Assembly (NCBI RefSeq): GCF_020382885.2
Contig: NC_058493.1
Location: forward strand, 27,844,999 to 27,908,998
DNA length: 64,000 nucleotides
Direction: 5' to 3'
Source of the DNA: Scatophagus argus
Lineage: Eukaryota > Chordata > Actinopteri > Scatophagidae
A program made the translations under genes and the position numbers. Each line of letters begins with the position of its first letter. The stretch's first letter is position 1. Of the stretch, positions 1-22,930 are shown piece after piece. The notes beneath the pieces are model-generated. The model worked only from the letters and a program-made list of their open reading frames with translations, was not told the origin of the DNA and made no database searches.

Positions 1-840
1 CAAAATATTTAAATAAAGTTGAAAAAAAATATATAAATAATTTCATCGGTTAAAATATTTGCTTTTTCCTGTTAAAAATTATTTCACTTTTTAATTTGTT
101 CTAAATATTTTAATTTTAAAAATAAAAATGACAAAATCATTTATACATTAAAATTTTTAATGATGAGTCAAATCCTGTCACACAAAAGAAAGAAGAGTTG
201 AGAAAAATTTAAATTAAAAAAATTATAAAAAACAATAAAAAATAAACAAACAGAATAAATACATAATAACGAATATAAATATACATATCAAATAAATCAA
301 TCAAGCAACCTTGCGATATTTATTATTTTATTCAGTCTTTTTCATGTTCTCCTGCTTGTAAAGAGGCTGGACTGAGGAAACGTTCGGCTCATCTCATCAG
401 GCTGGCGTCAGTCGGTTTTCTGCTCACCATATGAACCAACAGATGGTGCGTTCAATGACACAAAGATTTCCAATACCATCATGCTCTGGTTATTGATTAG
501 AAAAATATTTCCCATATGGCCGCCCCTAACGTGACGAGGACAGCTCGGTCGTCAGATTGTGACGATGTTCTCACTGGCAGAGAGAAAATGATTTGAAGGT
601 TTGTGGCTGCTTGGAAAAGGTCAGTCTGGGTGCTCAGCGTAGCTCGTTTACAAGACAACAGTGGAAAAAAGGACTACCGGCAATTAGCTTTGGACACAAC
701 GCCACGAGATCAATGAGCTGGCAAACATCAGGTTATCAGAAAACAGACTGCTGACTGGCCAGGTTTCAGTGTGACGGGCGCAGACTGAAATGAGGCTGGA
801 TAATTAGGAGAAGCAGGCTGAATCCCCAAAGGGAAAGAGC
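1..840. other. AT-rich intergenic sequence, no gene seen
   Basis: The first 340 bases are very AT-rich with A and T runs. The rest has ordinary composition. I see no exon-like open frame or recognisable repeat on either strand. Confidence 0.5.
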
Positions 841-13557
<12,717 letters not shown>

Positions 13558-15045
13558 GCTTATACAGGTATGATCTACTAAGACTTATTGATAACTACGG
13601 TATATTATATTATTACTTACCGAGACGGACATTCTGCCTATTCGACTGGAGCCCGCAGCCCGAGTGACGGACACAGCAGAGCCTTTCTGTCGTTGCTACT
13701 GGTCCTCTCACCTCTGTCGAAGCCCGTTTTGAGTTTCTTCCTTTTTCAAATGCTTATTTTGAGCTTGCGACCATAGAGAAGAAAGTCAGGCAGTGAAGAG
13801 TGCAGCTTTAAACTAGCGTGGTGTACTGGGACACACGTGCATGGGTGTCCATCAGCTACTGACTGGAGATGGCACAGGCAGTTTTGCCCATTTTTCCATC
13901 ACACAGATGAGCATATAGCAACCCCTGTTTCCTGGTTATCATGAGAAACATGCTAACCAAGAGCATGAACACACTCACTCCACCCCGACCCCCACAGACC
14001 CCTTCGGCCTTTTCACCTTTTCCCCACTTGGCCCCATCCGCCGGTCTCTAACCCTGTTGGCACTATGCGCTCCATACAGAACTATGCTGCAAGAGTAGAT
14101 CCACGTTAAAGGGCTCCGTCTTTATTCTTTTTTTTTCCACTATGAACTACGCAAGCGCCCACAACCATTGCATGAGGCTGTGCGGGGTTTTAAAAGTGCA
14201 TTTTCTATCCCTTTAACATCACTGTTTCTGTCCTCATTTGTACGCACTCACACATTTCTGCTCGTAACTTCCCGCCGCCGCGCCGCGTTCCGATCCGCTG
14301 AATCTGATTCTCGAGTCACACGTCGCCTGACGTCAGACTGAGTCGTCGACTCGTCACGCGCGTCTCCACCTTCAGTCACACTGAACAACAGGCGATGAAC
14401 TTCCCGAATTTGTTGTTAAGTGAACCCACGCACACATTTGCACGCAAAATAAGAAACATGCTCCACATTTAAGCGCCGACACGCACCGAGGTGGACTCAG
14501 CCTGGCCCCTTTGTACAGCCTTGAGACTGTTATGTTATAACCACTAATTCTACTATATATGTGTATGTGTCATTAATATTCAAATTTGTTACTTTTGCAG
14601 TTTGCGAGACAGAGAGAATGCTGAGTGCCTCGTATTTATTCATCTTCCATCTCTGATTCATTAACCCCCCCCGATGACCCCCCCCCCCCCCCCTGGACAG
14701 GCTAAGAGGAGACGAGTAACCTTCAGCATTAGGAAAGGTGACCCACCACCCCCTCACCCCACCCACCCGTCCACCCACCCTGAAATGGCATGCACTGTTT
14801 TGTCTCTCTCTCTCTCCCTGTCCCCCTTTTGGAGCAGTCAAAAAGGGGAAAAATGGGGTTTCTACGGTGTCATTTCCAGACACTTTTTGGGCCGGATGAG
14901 ATTTTCTTCAGCATGTTTGTTCAGCCTGCTCAATCTGGTGTCGGTCTGTGAGTTTCTCCCTCTCGTCTCTTTTTCTCCAGCAACACGAGGCTGACGTGAG
15001 ACGGAGAGAGAAGTGTAAAATAAACGCTAGCTTTTAACTCTCAGT
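13558..15045 (+). other. jph3: Probable jph3 3' untranslated region
   Basis: This follows the TAA at 13555-13557. The first plausible poly(A) signal noticed is AATAAA at 15019-15024. The stretch includes a C-rich tract at 14665-14693 and no coding potential. Exact length is uncertain because other signals may be used. Confidence 0.45.
14665..14693. repeat. Poly-C tract
   Basis: A low-complexity C run with a short GATGA interruption. Assembly or sequencing length here is likely to be unreliable. Confidence 0.8.
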
Positions 15046-15485
15046 GGAAACTGAAACGTCCTGAGTTTATGAATGATATGAAAAAGAAACTCTCTGCTAC
15101 TGTATGTTTTATACTTCGCACCCGGTGGCATCATCATGTTGTGACATCATTGCATGCCCGAGCATGCTCTTTCTTACTCTTTGGTTTATGAGGTTGTTTC
15201 GAAGTTAATGTGGAGAAAATAATGAAATGTTTTAAATTAATGAGTTTGGTGTCGTTTTTGCTGATTGGATATTCAGCATTTTTCGGTTCGACTGCAGAGA
15301 AAACAAGTTAATTGTAAATAGTAGCAGTAGTAATATAAAATAGTATTTAGAATTAGTGCTATTAATCTGAATCCGCAAAGTAAGTAAAGTTATCAGATAA
15401 ATGTAGTGAGTAAAGTGACAAAAAAGTACAATATTTGCCTCCAAAATGGAATCTCAAAGAAATTCAATCGAATGCAACTGGACTT

Positions 15486-15582
15486 AGTTATTTGTCTTTG
15501 AAGACGTTTCACCTCTCATCCAAGAGGCTTCATCAGTTCATGCGAGAGGTGAGAGGTGAAACGTCTTCAAAGACAAATAACT
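15486..15582. repeat. Perfect 32-bp inverted repeat with 33-base loop
   Basis: The arms 15486-15517 and 15551-15582 are exact reverse complements as read. The arm includes GACGTTTCACCTCTC, and the loop contains CCAAGAGGCTTCATCAG. This word set is very common in fish genomes. I associate it with the 3' end of Penelope-like retroelements, but no GIY-YIG or RT coding sequence is visible nearby. A fold-back transposon end or MITE is the alternative. Confidence 0.8.
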
Positions 15583-16669
15583 TCAAGAATCGGCCTCTTT
15601 GATCACTAATAATCAATATCACTATTGGCCCTGGAAAAAAACCACAAAGTTTCCAGTGAGGTTATTTTATCTACAGAGAGTTTCTACATCCAGTGCTGGG
15701 AAACGAGCCACAGATTAGTTTCCCTGTTCAAACTGCTTAGCAAATATTTTATAATAAAACAATAAACTTTATTTATAGAGCGCATATTAAAACAGTGCAA
15801 AGTACTTCACTGAGAGAAGAGGAAGAGAAATGATCAGGAAAAATCACGAAGGGAAACATTAGCACTAAAATGATAAAGACAAGAAATTCACAACAAAATG
15901 ATCAGGCAGCTCAGATAAAATCAGAAAATGACCTCCAATAAAAATACAAGAAGAGACGAGACTTAAAAGAAGACACTGACAGCCTGGTTGACTCAGACAG
16001 GTGAGCCCAAAAGCTCCGCCCCCTTTAGTTTTCACCCTGGACTCTGGATGAGGCAGAAGAGCCCGAGGATCTACTCTGAGGTTCACAAGGGGTTAAAGGG
16101 TCTAAAAAATATTCAGGATCCTTAAAAGTAATCAATGAGATCTTAAATCAGTGTAAAGAGGCTGAGCAGGTGTGATACGATTGTACTCAGACAAGACGAG
16201 CAGACGCTCACACAACAAGAAGCTAAATCATATCCTGAACGCGCACAAACGTCAAACCAACCAATCAAATCAGTGCAAGCCGTGCACATTGATTTTGACT
16301 GGCAGATGAGAGGTGAAACAAGAGAACCAATCAAAAGCAGCGCTCACAATCTGCCCAATGAATGCAGAGAAGCCATCCTGACCTCGCTGGTGCCTTCACT
16401 GCCCCACGTTGTCAGGAGGAAATACCACAAAGCAACAAGATTACACTGTTATATCTCAGTAACTGTACACACAACTGATTACATTTTACAAATTACACTG
16501 ACTACATCTTTTATCCACGTGACCCAGTCTGCAGAGTCAGCAAACCGCACGTCTGAAGGTGAACATGCACAATTTTCCAGTGATAGATATCAAGTTTAAT
16601 CAGAGATACCGAGGTGATAATACTGCTGTTTCAACGCTTTCTGGTCGTCGAACAGCCCCACACGTGAGC

Positions 16670-16770
16670 CAGGAGAGCTGCTTCCCTTCCCCCAGTCTTT
16701 ATGCTAAGCTAAGCTAACTACTGGCTGTAGCCTTACATTTAGCAGACAGACATCAGAGTGTTTGTTTAAC
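16670..16770 (-). repeat. Fragment of dispersed fish repeat (same family as 33213-33480)
   Basis: Contains TATGCTAAGCTAAGCTAACT followed by a CTGGCTGTAGCC-type segment. This is the reverse orientation of the GTTAGCTTAGCATA-bearing repeat at 33.2-33.5 kb. The family is widespread in percomorph genomes, but I cannot give a class. Confidence 0.4.
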
Positions 16771-17149
16771 ACAACCTGCTCTGAGTTCTGACTGAAAGCT
16801 TAACAGTTTGGAGCCAACATGAGGGGGGCAAAGAGAAGGAGAAAGCAGCACTTCAGCAGCAGTAACGCTGGGTAAGTATAATAATCACTTATGAAGCAGC
16901 ACAGAACAGCATCACACTTTACTGACCAAAAGCAGTGAAGCTGCAGTCTCACACTCGCATCAACGTGTGCTTCACTTTACTGCACACATAAAGTGATAAC
17001 TCATGATGCCGCAGCGTCTGTTATAGCACAGTGCGGGTCCTCACTACAGCTCAGTGTTCAGGTGTGTACAGGTGAGTATAGGCAGTCAGAGCACATCATG
17101 AGCCCCATCGCTACTTTATAACATGATGCTCTGTGGATGTGGTCTTCAC

Positions 17150-17790
17150 AGAAAGCGTTACCCACCACTGTGGTATTTCTACTTTTACTTCAGATCTGAG
17201 TACTTCTTTCATCCTTCCTCAAAAGAAATAAAACAAGATTAGATCTTTACTCCAACTGAAGAACAATTCAGGGACAAGAAAAGAGGGAATGTCAGTAAGT
17301 GGAGGTTTGCCAAACAGGCTGTAATGAAACTGCCCTCCTGCTGTTTTCCTGTTGGGCTGAAACCTCGGAGGGGATCAGTCGGACTCCTGCTCTTTCTGAT
17401 TCTAATGAAGAGTTCAGCCTTTTCTTCGAGCCGTGAGACGACCTCAGCAGCAAAACTAACAGCATTTTAAAGGAGAACAGCTGCTGTCATCAGGAGGTCT
17501 GTTACTGCGTCTCTGCACTGAGGCCATGAGTTCAACATATGGAAAAGAGATGGAAAATGTTCTCATTTTAACTCCATTACATTCACGTGATAGTTTTAGT
17601 TACTACTTTTCAGATCAGTTTATAGTCACTCCTCAACAGTCAGTGGGGGAAAGCAAGAACTTTACTCAAGACTCAACTGTTTGCTGGCACTTCATCCTTC
17701 TTCTCCACAACAATTCAGTGGGAAATATTGTACTTCTCACTCCACTCCACTTATTTGACCAATTACTGGTTACAAAACAAAACACAACCC
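17150..17790. repeat. ACTTTTACT-type dispersed repeat pieces
   Basis: The segment 17155-17215 carries CCACCACTGTGGTATTTCTA and then GATCTGAGTACTTC. The segment 17560-17780 carries related but degraded words, including GTGGGGGAAAGCAAGAACTTT. They resemble ends of a non-autonomous hAT-type element. The intervening part is unassigned. Confidence 0.35.
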
Positions 17791-18040
17791 ACACATAAAT
17801 TACGGTATAGTGCGGTGTTGCTGGCTGAAGTGAAAGATGCGAATCCGTCTTCCACTGCTGATGTTTTCGTAATTGTGCGGTTTTACAGGTGAATCAGTGA
17901 GAGGAGGCTGAAGGTGAGACAGGTGAGACTGGTCGCTCTTTGCATGGCCTGAAGGGGTGGAACACTGCCCCCTGCTGTCCCGCTGGGGAAACACATTCGC
18001 TAATACCTTACAGGCTCATATTGGCCTTTGTGTTTGTTTG

Positions 18041-18315
18041 AATGCTCCGGTAACGAACTCAGAGGGCAGTTTTTCAGCTCCACGGGCAGTTTGGGGGCTT
18101 CTGGTTGTACCTCCAGCATGGAGCGGCTGTAGCGGCAACACGTCCGCGGCGACAGCTCACTGCGTGGCGGTTTCCGGTGTCCGTCCGTCTGCAGGAGGAT
18201 GGCGTCCGGCTTCAACCGCATCCCCTGTACCGCCGGTCCTCCGAGTCCTAAATATACCGAAGATTGTCGACCCCAGGCTGAAGACGACAGTGAAAATCGC
18301 CGATAAGGACCTCGA
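18041..18315 (+). promoter_or_regulatory. znf319: Probable znf319 CpG promoter and non-coding exon 1
   Basis: Composition becomes CpG-rich here, and a GTGAGT donor follows at 18316-18321. A well-placed acceptor (CCCTTTAG, exon from 19430) precedes the znf319 coding exon, so a two-exon gene with a 5' untranslated first exon is inferred. The exon contains a small upstream ORF (18199-18306) with purine at -3 and G at +4. The start of transcription is not determined. Confidence 0.5.
18199..18306 (+). other. 35-codon upstream ORF in the znf319 leader
   Basis: ATG at 18199 with G at -3 and G at +4 opens 35 codons ending in TAA at 18304-18306, just before the putative donor. The start reads MASGFNRIPCTAG. 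I do not recognise the peptide. If the exon is real this would be a strong-context uORF upstream of znf319. It could alternatively be the first coding bases of an unrecognised transcript. Confidence 0.35.
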
Positions 18316-19429
18316 GTGAGTTACCGTGGTGTTATTTTTAGTAAATGGTGTTTTTTGCAGATGTGTGAGGCTCGGCTTCAGAAGGTGAATTTTCCCTTGC
18401 AGCTCCGGGGAGGCCTAGTTTGATTTGGGGTCCGCTTTCAGTGAAGGCTCGTATCAAACGTTAGACCAGTAAACGTATTGTGGCCTTTCATAAAGCGGAA
18501 TCTCAAGCGAAGCGGCGGTAGCTTACAGACTGCGGTGCTTCAGCCGCCGTTGTCGTTTTGTTCTTTAGCTAATGTCGGCAGTTTGTAGCGCTACAAAAGC
18601 GGCTCGGAATGTTTTATACTGACAGATGAACTAGCGGGCGATAATCTCAAAGGAAGTCCTGTTGTTTGGTAACGTTAGCCGCAGCTAGCAGTTAGCCGTA
18701 AACTACTAGCTACGCTGACAAGCTAACGTCGCGTCGCTACGTCCTGAGAGAGAAACACTATGATTAAATACCCCGTAGGAAGATAACATTTATCTCCGGC
18801 AAAACATGTGGGACACAGCACACCTGATATCTTTATACATTTGCTTCGCATAACCTTTAAAACTCACGTTTCCTGAGAAGTGGGAAATGGAATAATTACA
18901 TCCCCGATGTTGTGTTTCAGGAAATACACGGAGCCCAATACTGGTTTTGAAGCTTTATCTACAGCGTTATCTGTTTTTTGTTGTTGTTGTTGTTGTTTTG
19001 CGAACTTCGCTTAAAGAAAGTGCTTCCACTGTGCAGATGTTACCGTGTTAGCCGCCAGACCTGAACCAGTATTAACATAATACCCTTTAGATGTGTTCCT
19101 TGAATAAACGAGGAACAAGTTAGAGGCCTCACTAGCTATTTAGGTGGTTTCAGTTCTGTCTCCCCACAAGCGAGACTTGACATCCAGCGGGCACACACAC
19201 ATTATTCTGACACTGTATGCAGTAGCTTCCCCTGCAGAAATGTAAACACACGTCTTAAGGCTTGCAGGCTCCTTAATTGCTGTTTATAACGGATCATGTT
19301 GGAAGTAATGGCAGATCATCAGCCTTGCACTTTCCTATGAACACCTTGCTATGTGTTTACTCTCTGTATTGACATTTTACACATGTGAAGTTCATTTAGT
19401 AACATGCTGTGTGTGTCTCTTCCCTTTAG
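18316..19429 (+). other. Putative znf319 intron 1
   Basis: Bounded by GTGAGT at 18316 and CCCTTTAG at 19429. It contains GCTAACG/TTAGC-rich CpG sequence and a short GTT run near 18977-18997. No other feature was seen. Confidence 0.45.
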
Positions 19430-19592
19430 GATTTCTCCCCTATCTCAAAAGACGTGGGTAAACACAGATATAGCACTCTGCTCTCCGTGTGCCGGTTGCC
19501 ACCTCTCCTCTCAAACCACATCCACCTTCTCAGCTTGGCAGCGGAACCCCCTCATCTGCTGAGTGCTGAATCCCTGCATGCGAAGTGGAAGG

Positions 19593-21359
19593 ATGACGGA
19601 GGCGTGGCAGCAGCAGCAGCAGCAACATGCGGTGGCTCCTCCCTCGGTTGTGCACACGCTCCCTCAGGGAACTGACAACCCTCTGGGCTGCACTGTGTAC
19701 GGAGTCGTCCTGCAGCCAGACACCTCGCTGCAGCAGCCCCAGCATGGGCAGCAGCTCTCCGTTCAAGCCCAGCAGCCCTCCTTACAGGTAGGGGGTGAGA
19801 GAGGGCACAAATGTGGAGCCTGTGGCCACGACATCTCTCACCTGGCCAACCCTCATGAACACCAGTGCATGGTGAACCAAGACCGATCCTTCCAGTGTAC
19901 TCAGTGTATGAAGATCTTCAGCCAGGCGACGGACCTGCTGGAGCATCAGTGTGTGCAGGTGGAGCAGAAACCTTTTGTGTGTGGTGTGTGTAAGATGGGC
20001 TTTTCTCTGCTCACCTCCTTGGCCCAGCATCACAACTCGCACGGCAATGGAAACAACCCCATGAAGTGCTCCATCTGTGAGAAAACGTACCGGCCAGGTT
20101 CTGGGAACGTCACCCCAACCTCGTCGGCTGCCAATCCTCAGCAGCCCTCCACTGGTGAGACGTCCAGTGGTGGTGCGGCGATCAGTGCCTCGTCTCCTCC
20201 CGCATTTGAGGCCTCTGCACCAGACAGGCCATACAAGTGCTCAGTGTGCCATAAGGCCTTCAGGCATTTGTCAGAGCTGACCCGCCACGAGAGAGTACAC
20301 ACTGGTGAAAAGCCATACAAATGTGACACGTGTGATAAAAGCTTCAGCCAGTCTTCACATCTAGCGCACCACCAGCGTACACACAGCTCTGAGCGGCCGT
20401 ACAAATGTGCCGTGTGCGAGAAGAGCTTTAAGCACCGCTCTCACCTGGTGCGGCACATGTACGCTCACTCGGGCGAGCACCTTTTCAAGTGTAATTTGTG
20501 TGAGATGCACTTTAAGGAGTCGTCTGAACTCCTGCACCATCAGTGCCAGCCAGAAGGGGAGAGACCTTTCCGCTGCGGTTCCTGTGGAAAGAGCTTCAAG
20601 CGCCCGTCCGACCTGCGGCAGCACGAACGCACGCACTCGGAGGAGCGACCTTTCCAGTGCGAGGAGTGCCAGATGAGCTTCAAACAGCAGTATGCTCTCG
20701 TACGCCACCGTCGTACTCACAAAAATCCAGCTGATCGCCCTTTCAAGTGTAACCTCTGTGATAAGGGCTTTCTCCAGCCGTCCCACCTGCTTTACCACCA
20801 GCAGGTTCACGGTATGGAAAGTCTGTTCAAGTGTGCGTCCTGTCAGAAGTCTTTCAGCCAGTCAGGAGAACTGCTGAGGCACAAATGCGGTGGTGAAGTG
20901 GAGAAGCCCTACAAGTGTGATGTGTGTGGCAAAGGTTACAAAAAGAATTCAACGCTGCAGCGCCACCAGAACTCGCACTGCACAGAGAAGCCGCTGAAAT
21001 GCTCCCTATGTGACAAGCGCTTTGTTTCGTCCTCCGAGTTCGTTCAGCACCGCTGCGACCCGACCCGCGAGAAGCCGCTGAAGTGTCCCGACTGTGAAAA
21101 GCGCTTCAGGTACTCGTCCGAACTGCAGCGCCATCGACGAGTTCACACCGGGGAGAAGCCTTTCAAGTGTGCCAGCTGCGACAAGAGCTTCAAGCAACGC
21201 GAGCACCTGGCCAAGCACCAGAGCGTTCACTCGCGGGAGACACAGTTCAAGTGCGTGTGGTGCGGAGAGCGTTTTGTTGACCTCACAGCTCTCCAGGAGC
21301 ACACGGTGCAGCACACTGCTGAGGGTGAGAGCTTCCCTGAGGCCCCCTGCATCCCATGA
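19593..21359 (+). CDS. znf319: Zinc finger protein 319, single coding exon, 588 aa
   Basis: A nuclear multi-zinc-finger protein, presumably DNA-binding; its target is unknown to me. The N-terminus starts MTEAWQQQ, with a glutamine run, then a HTLPQGTDNPLGC-type block shared with mammalian ZNF319. About sixteen fingers follow, linked by TGEKP-like or SERP-type linkers. Several end in Cys rather than the last His, for example FQCTQCMKIF...LLEHQC, FKCNLCEMHF...LLHHQC and LKCSLCDKRF...VQHRC, so C2H2 and C2HC fingers are mixed. A half-finger (MKCSICEKTY) precedes a Ser/Pro-rich spacer at about residues 167-213. Length fits the mammalian protein (about 580 aa). I chose the ATG at 19593 over an in-frame one at 19563 because the downstream Met aligns with the mammalian start. 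The adjacent csnk2a2 matches the human 16q21 neighbourhood. Confidence 0.93.
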   Translation: MTEAWQQQQQQHAVAPPSVVHTLPQGTDNPLGCTVYGVVLQPDTSLQQPQHGQQLSVQAQQPSLQVGGERGHKCGACGHDISHLANPHEHQCMVNQDRSFQCTQCMKIFSQATDLLEHQCVQVEQKPFVCGVCKMGFSLLTSLAQHHNSHGNGNNPMKCSICEKTYRPGSGNVTPTSSAANPQQPSTGETSSGGAAISASSPPAFEASAPDRPYKCSVCHKAFRHLSELTRHERVHTGEKPYKCDTCDKSFSQSSHLAHHQRTHSSERPYKCAVCEKSFKHRSHLVRHMYAHSGEHLFKCNLCEMHFKESSELLHHQCQPEGERPFRCGSCGKSFKRPSDLRQHERTHSEERPFQCEECQMSFKQQYALVRHRRTHKNPADRPFKCNLCDKGFLQPSHLLYHQQVHGMESLFKCASCQKSFSQSGELLRHKCGGEVEKPYKCDVCGKGYKKNSTLQRHQNSHCTEKPLKCSLCDKRFVSSSEFVQHRCDPTREKPLKCPDCEKRFRYSSELQRHRRVHTGEKPFKCASCDKSFKQREHLAKHQSVHSRETQFKCVWCGERFVDLTALQEHTVQHTAEGESFPEAPCIP

Positions 21360-22930
21360 ACTGAACTGCTCCTCAGTCCTGGGAAGCAAACATGTAATTC
21401 ACCCACAGAGCAACCTGTGCCAGCCTCCGCTCTCCCCTCTGTAGTTTAAAACCTGCACCTGTTAATTATGTTTAATCAATTTTAGCATTGGTAAAGTTAA
21501 GACTCAGCTCATCCTCATCCTTCGTTGAGTAAAGGGCAAAGCGCCCGAAGCCCGCAGGCGATTAGGATCCCTCGACTTGTTTTGGAACACATGGAAGAAA
21601 AACTTGAACAGAATGAGAAAGGCATGTAACGTGAAATGTGGGAAGATCTTGATTTTGTTTAGTAGTGCGTGTGGGACCTTATTCTGTGGTTGCATGTGAT
21701 TGTCTGTTTTGTAACTGTTGATTCTGTTGTTGGAAAAGAGGGCAAGAACTTCCAGGCATTTGTCAGATGTGTGTGTTCATGTGTAAGCTCCTCTGAAATC
21801 CATGTGCCTTTTTTTTTTTTTTTAAACCCCATCACTCAACATTTCATGTTTTGATCATTTTCATGTCCAGCGTAACCGAAAACCTCCCATCCGTATCCAA
21901 CGGCTGGCTTGTGCAGCAGTATCTTTTCACATACTAGATCTTAGGTAGTATCATCTGTTTGTGCATGAATATTTATCACACTTTAATATCACTGTTGTAT
22001 TATAGGTTTGGTTTATTTAGGAAAATATCCTAAGAAGGAGAAGAAAAAAAGTGGATTTGTGAAAATGTATAGCCCGTGTCCTATGAAATCTGTGTTGTTG
22101 CATCTTTGTATTAAAACAAATGACATCTAGGTAACTAACCCATACCTATCATGCCATACAAACACTTGACATGTGCAATAGAACATGCACAATGTAATAT
22201 TTATGACTACTGATTCATGGCATAGTCTACTCTGTTATATTATAGATTGTGTGTATACGCTTATGTAAACATTGAAATCTGTATAGTGTTTATGTTACCT
22301 GCTTTTGTATTCACCACGAATGAGCTTGCAGTATTTTGCAAGCACTTTGATTTGAGTTGCCGATGAATTGTTGCGAGGTTTCACCTGACAAGACTTCAAA
22401 ACGTTGTATCGTTCACTTGCCACGAACTTAGCTGCATTAGTTACTGTTCTATAGATCTAACAGAAGTAATTTTATTTCGTATTTTATTTCAAAGAATTTG
22501 GCCTTGTAACATCCTCACAGGATTCCAGCCTCCTCCTCCTGGTCCTCACCAGATGTTCAGCAGATTAATCCGAGTAGCCTCAAACTTGCAATTTATGTGT
22601 TGGTTTATGCCGGGCATAAAGTAAAAATATTTGTGTACTTTAGTTTACTGTGTGGGTTTCTATACTCTGTACAATCTTTGCAGTATATTTAAAAGAAGGT
22701 TTTTGGAGTTAAAGATGATAGGCGAAGGGGTCGACGGCGGGGCTGGGGATGGGACGGGGACTGTGTGGTTGTGCCATGGTGAGTCTGCTTCAGAACCTCC
22801 CAAGTGGAGGTGAACGAGTGTAATGAAGCTTTGATTTACACATAAGGATATCAATATAGACTCCTGTTCATACTGTATACAGACAATTAAAATAAAACAC
22901 CCTTATGCGAATAAAGGTGTACCTTGTTTT
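21360..22930 (+). other. znf319: znf319 3' untranslated region
   Basis: About 1.5 kb without coding potential ends at two close poly(A) signals, AATAAA at 22891-22896 and 22910-22915. A T run lies at 21811-21824. The sequence is moderately AT-rich with many short TATGT/TGTAT words, as in long vertebrate 3' UTRs. Confidence 0.6.

Larger units (their letters stand above)
15046..18040. other. Intergenic between jph3 and znf319, repeats only
   Basis: No exon-like frame was found. The stretch holds a perfect inverted repeat (15486-15582), a fragment resembling an L2/RTE-type tail near 15755-15820, an antisense fragment of a fish dispersed repeat (about 16670-16770), and ACTTTTACT-type repeat pieces (17155-17215 and 17560-17780). 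Confidence 0.5.
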
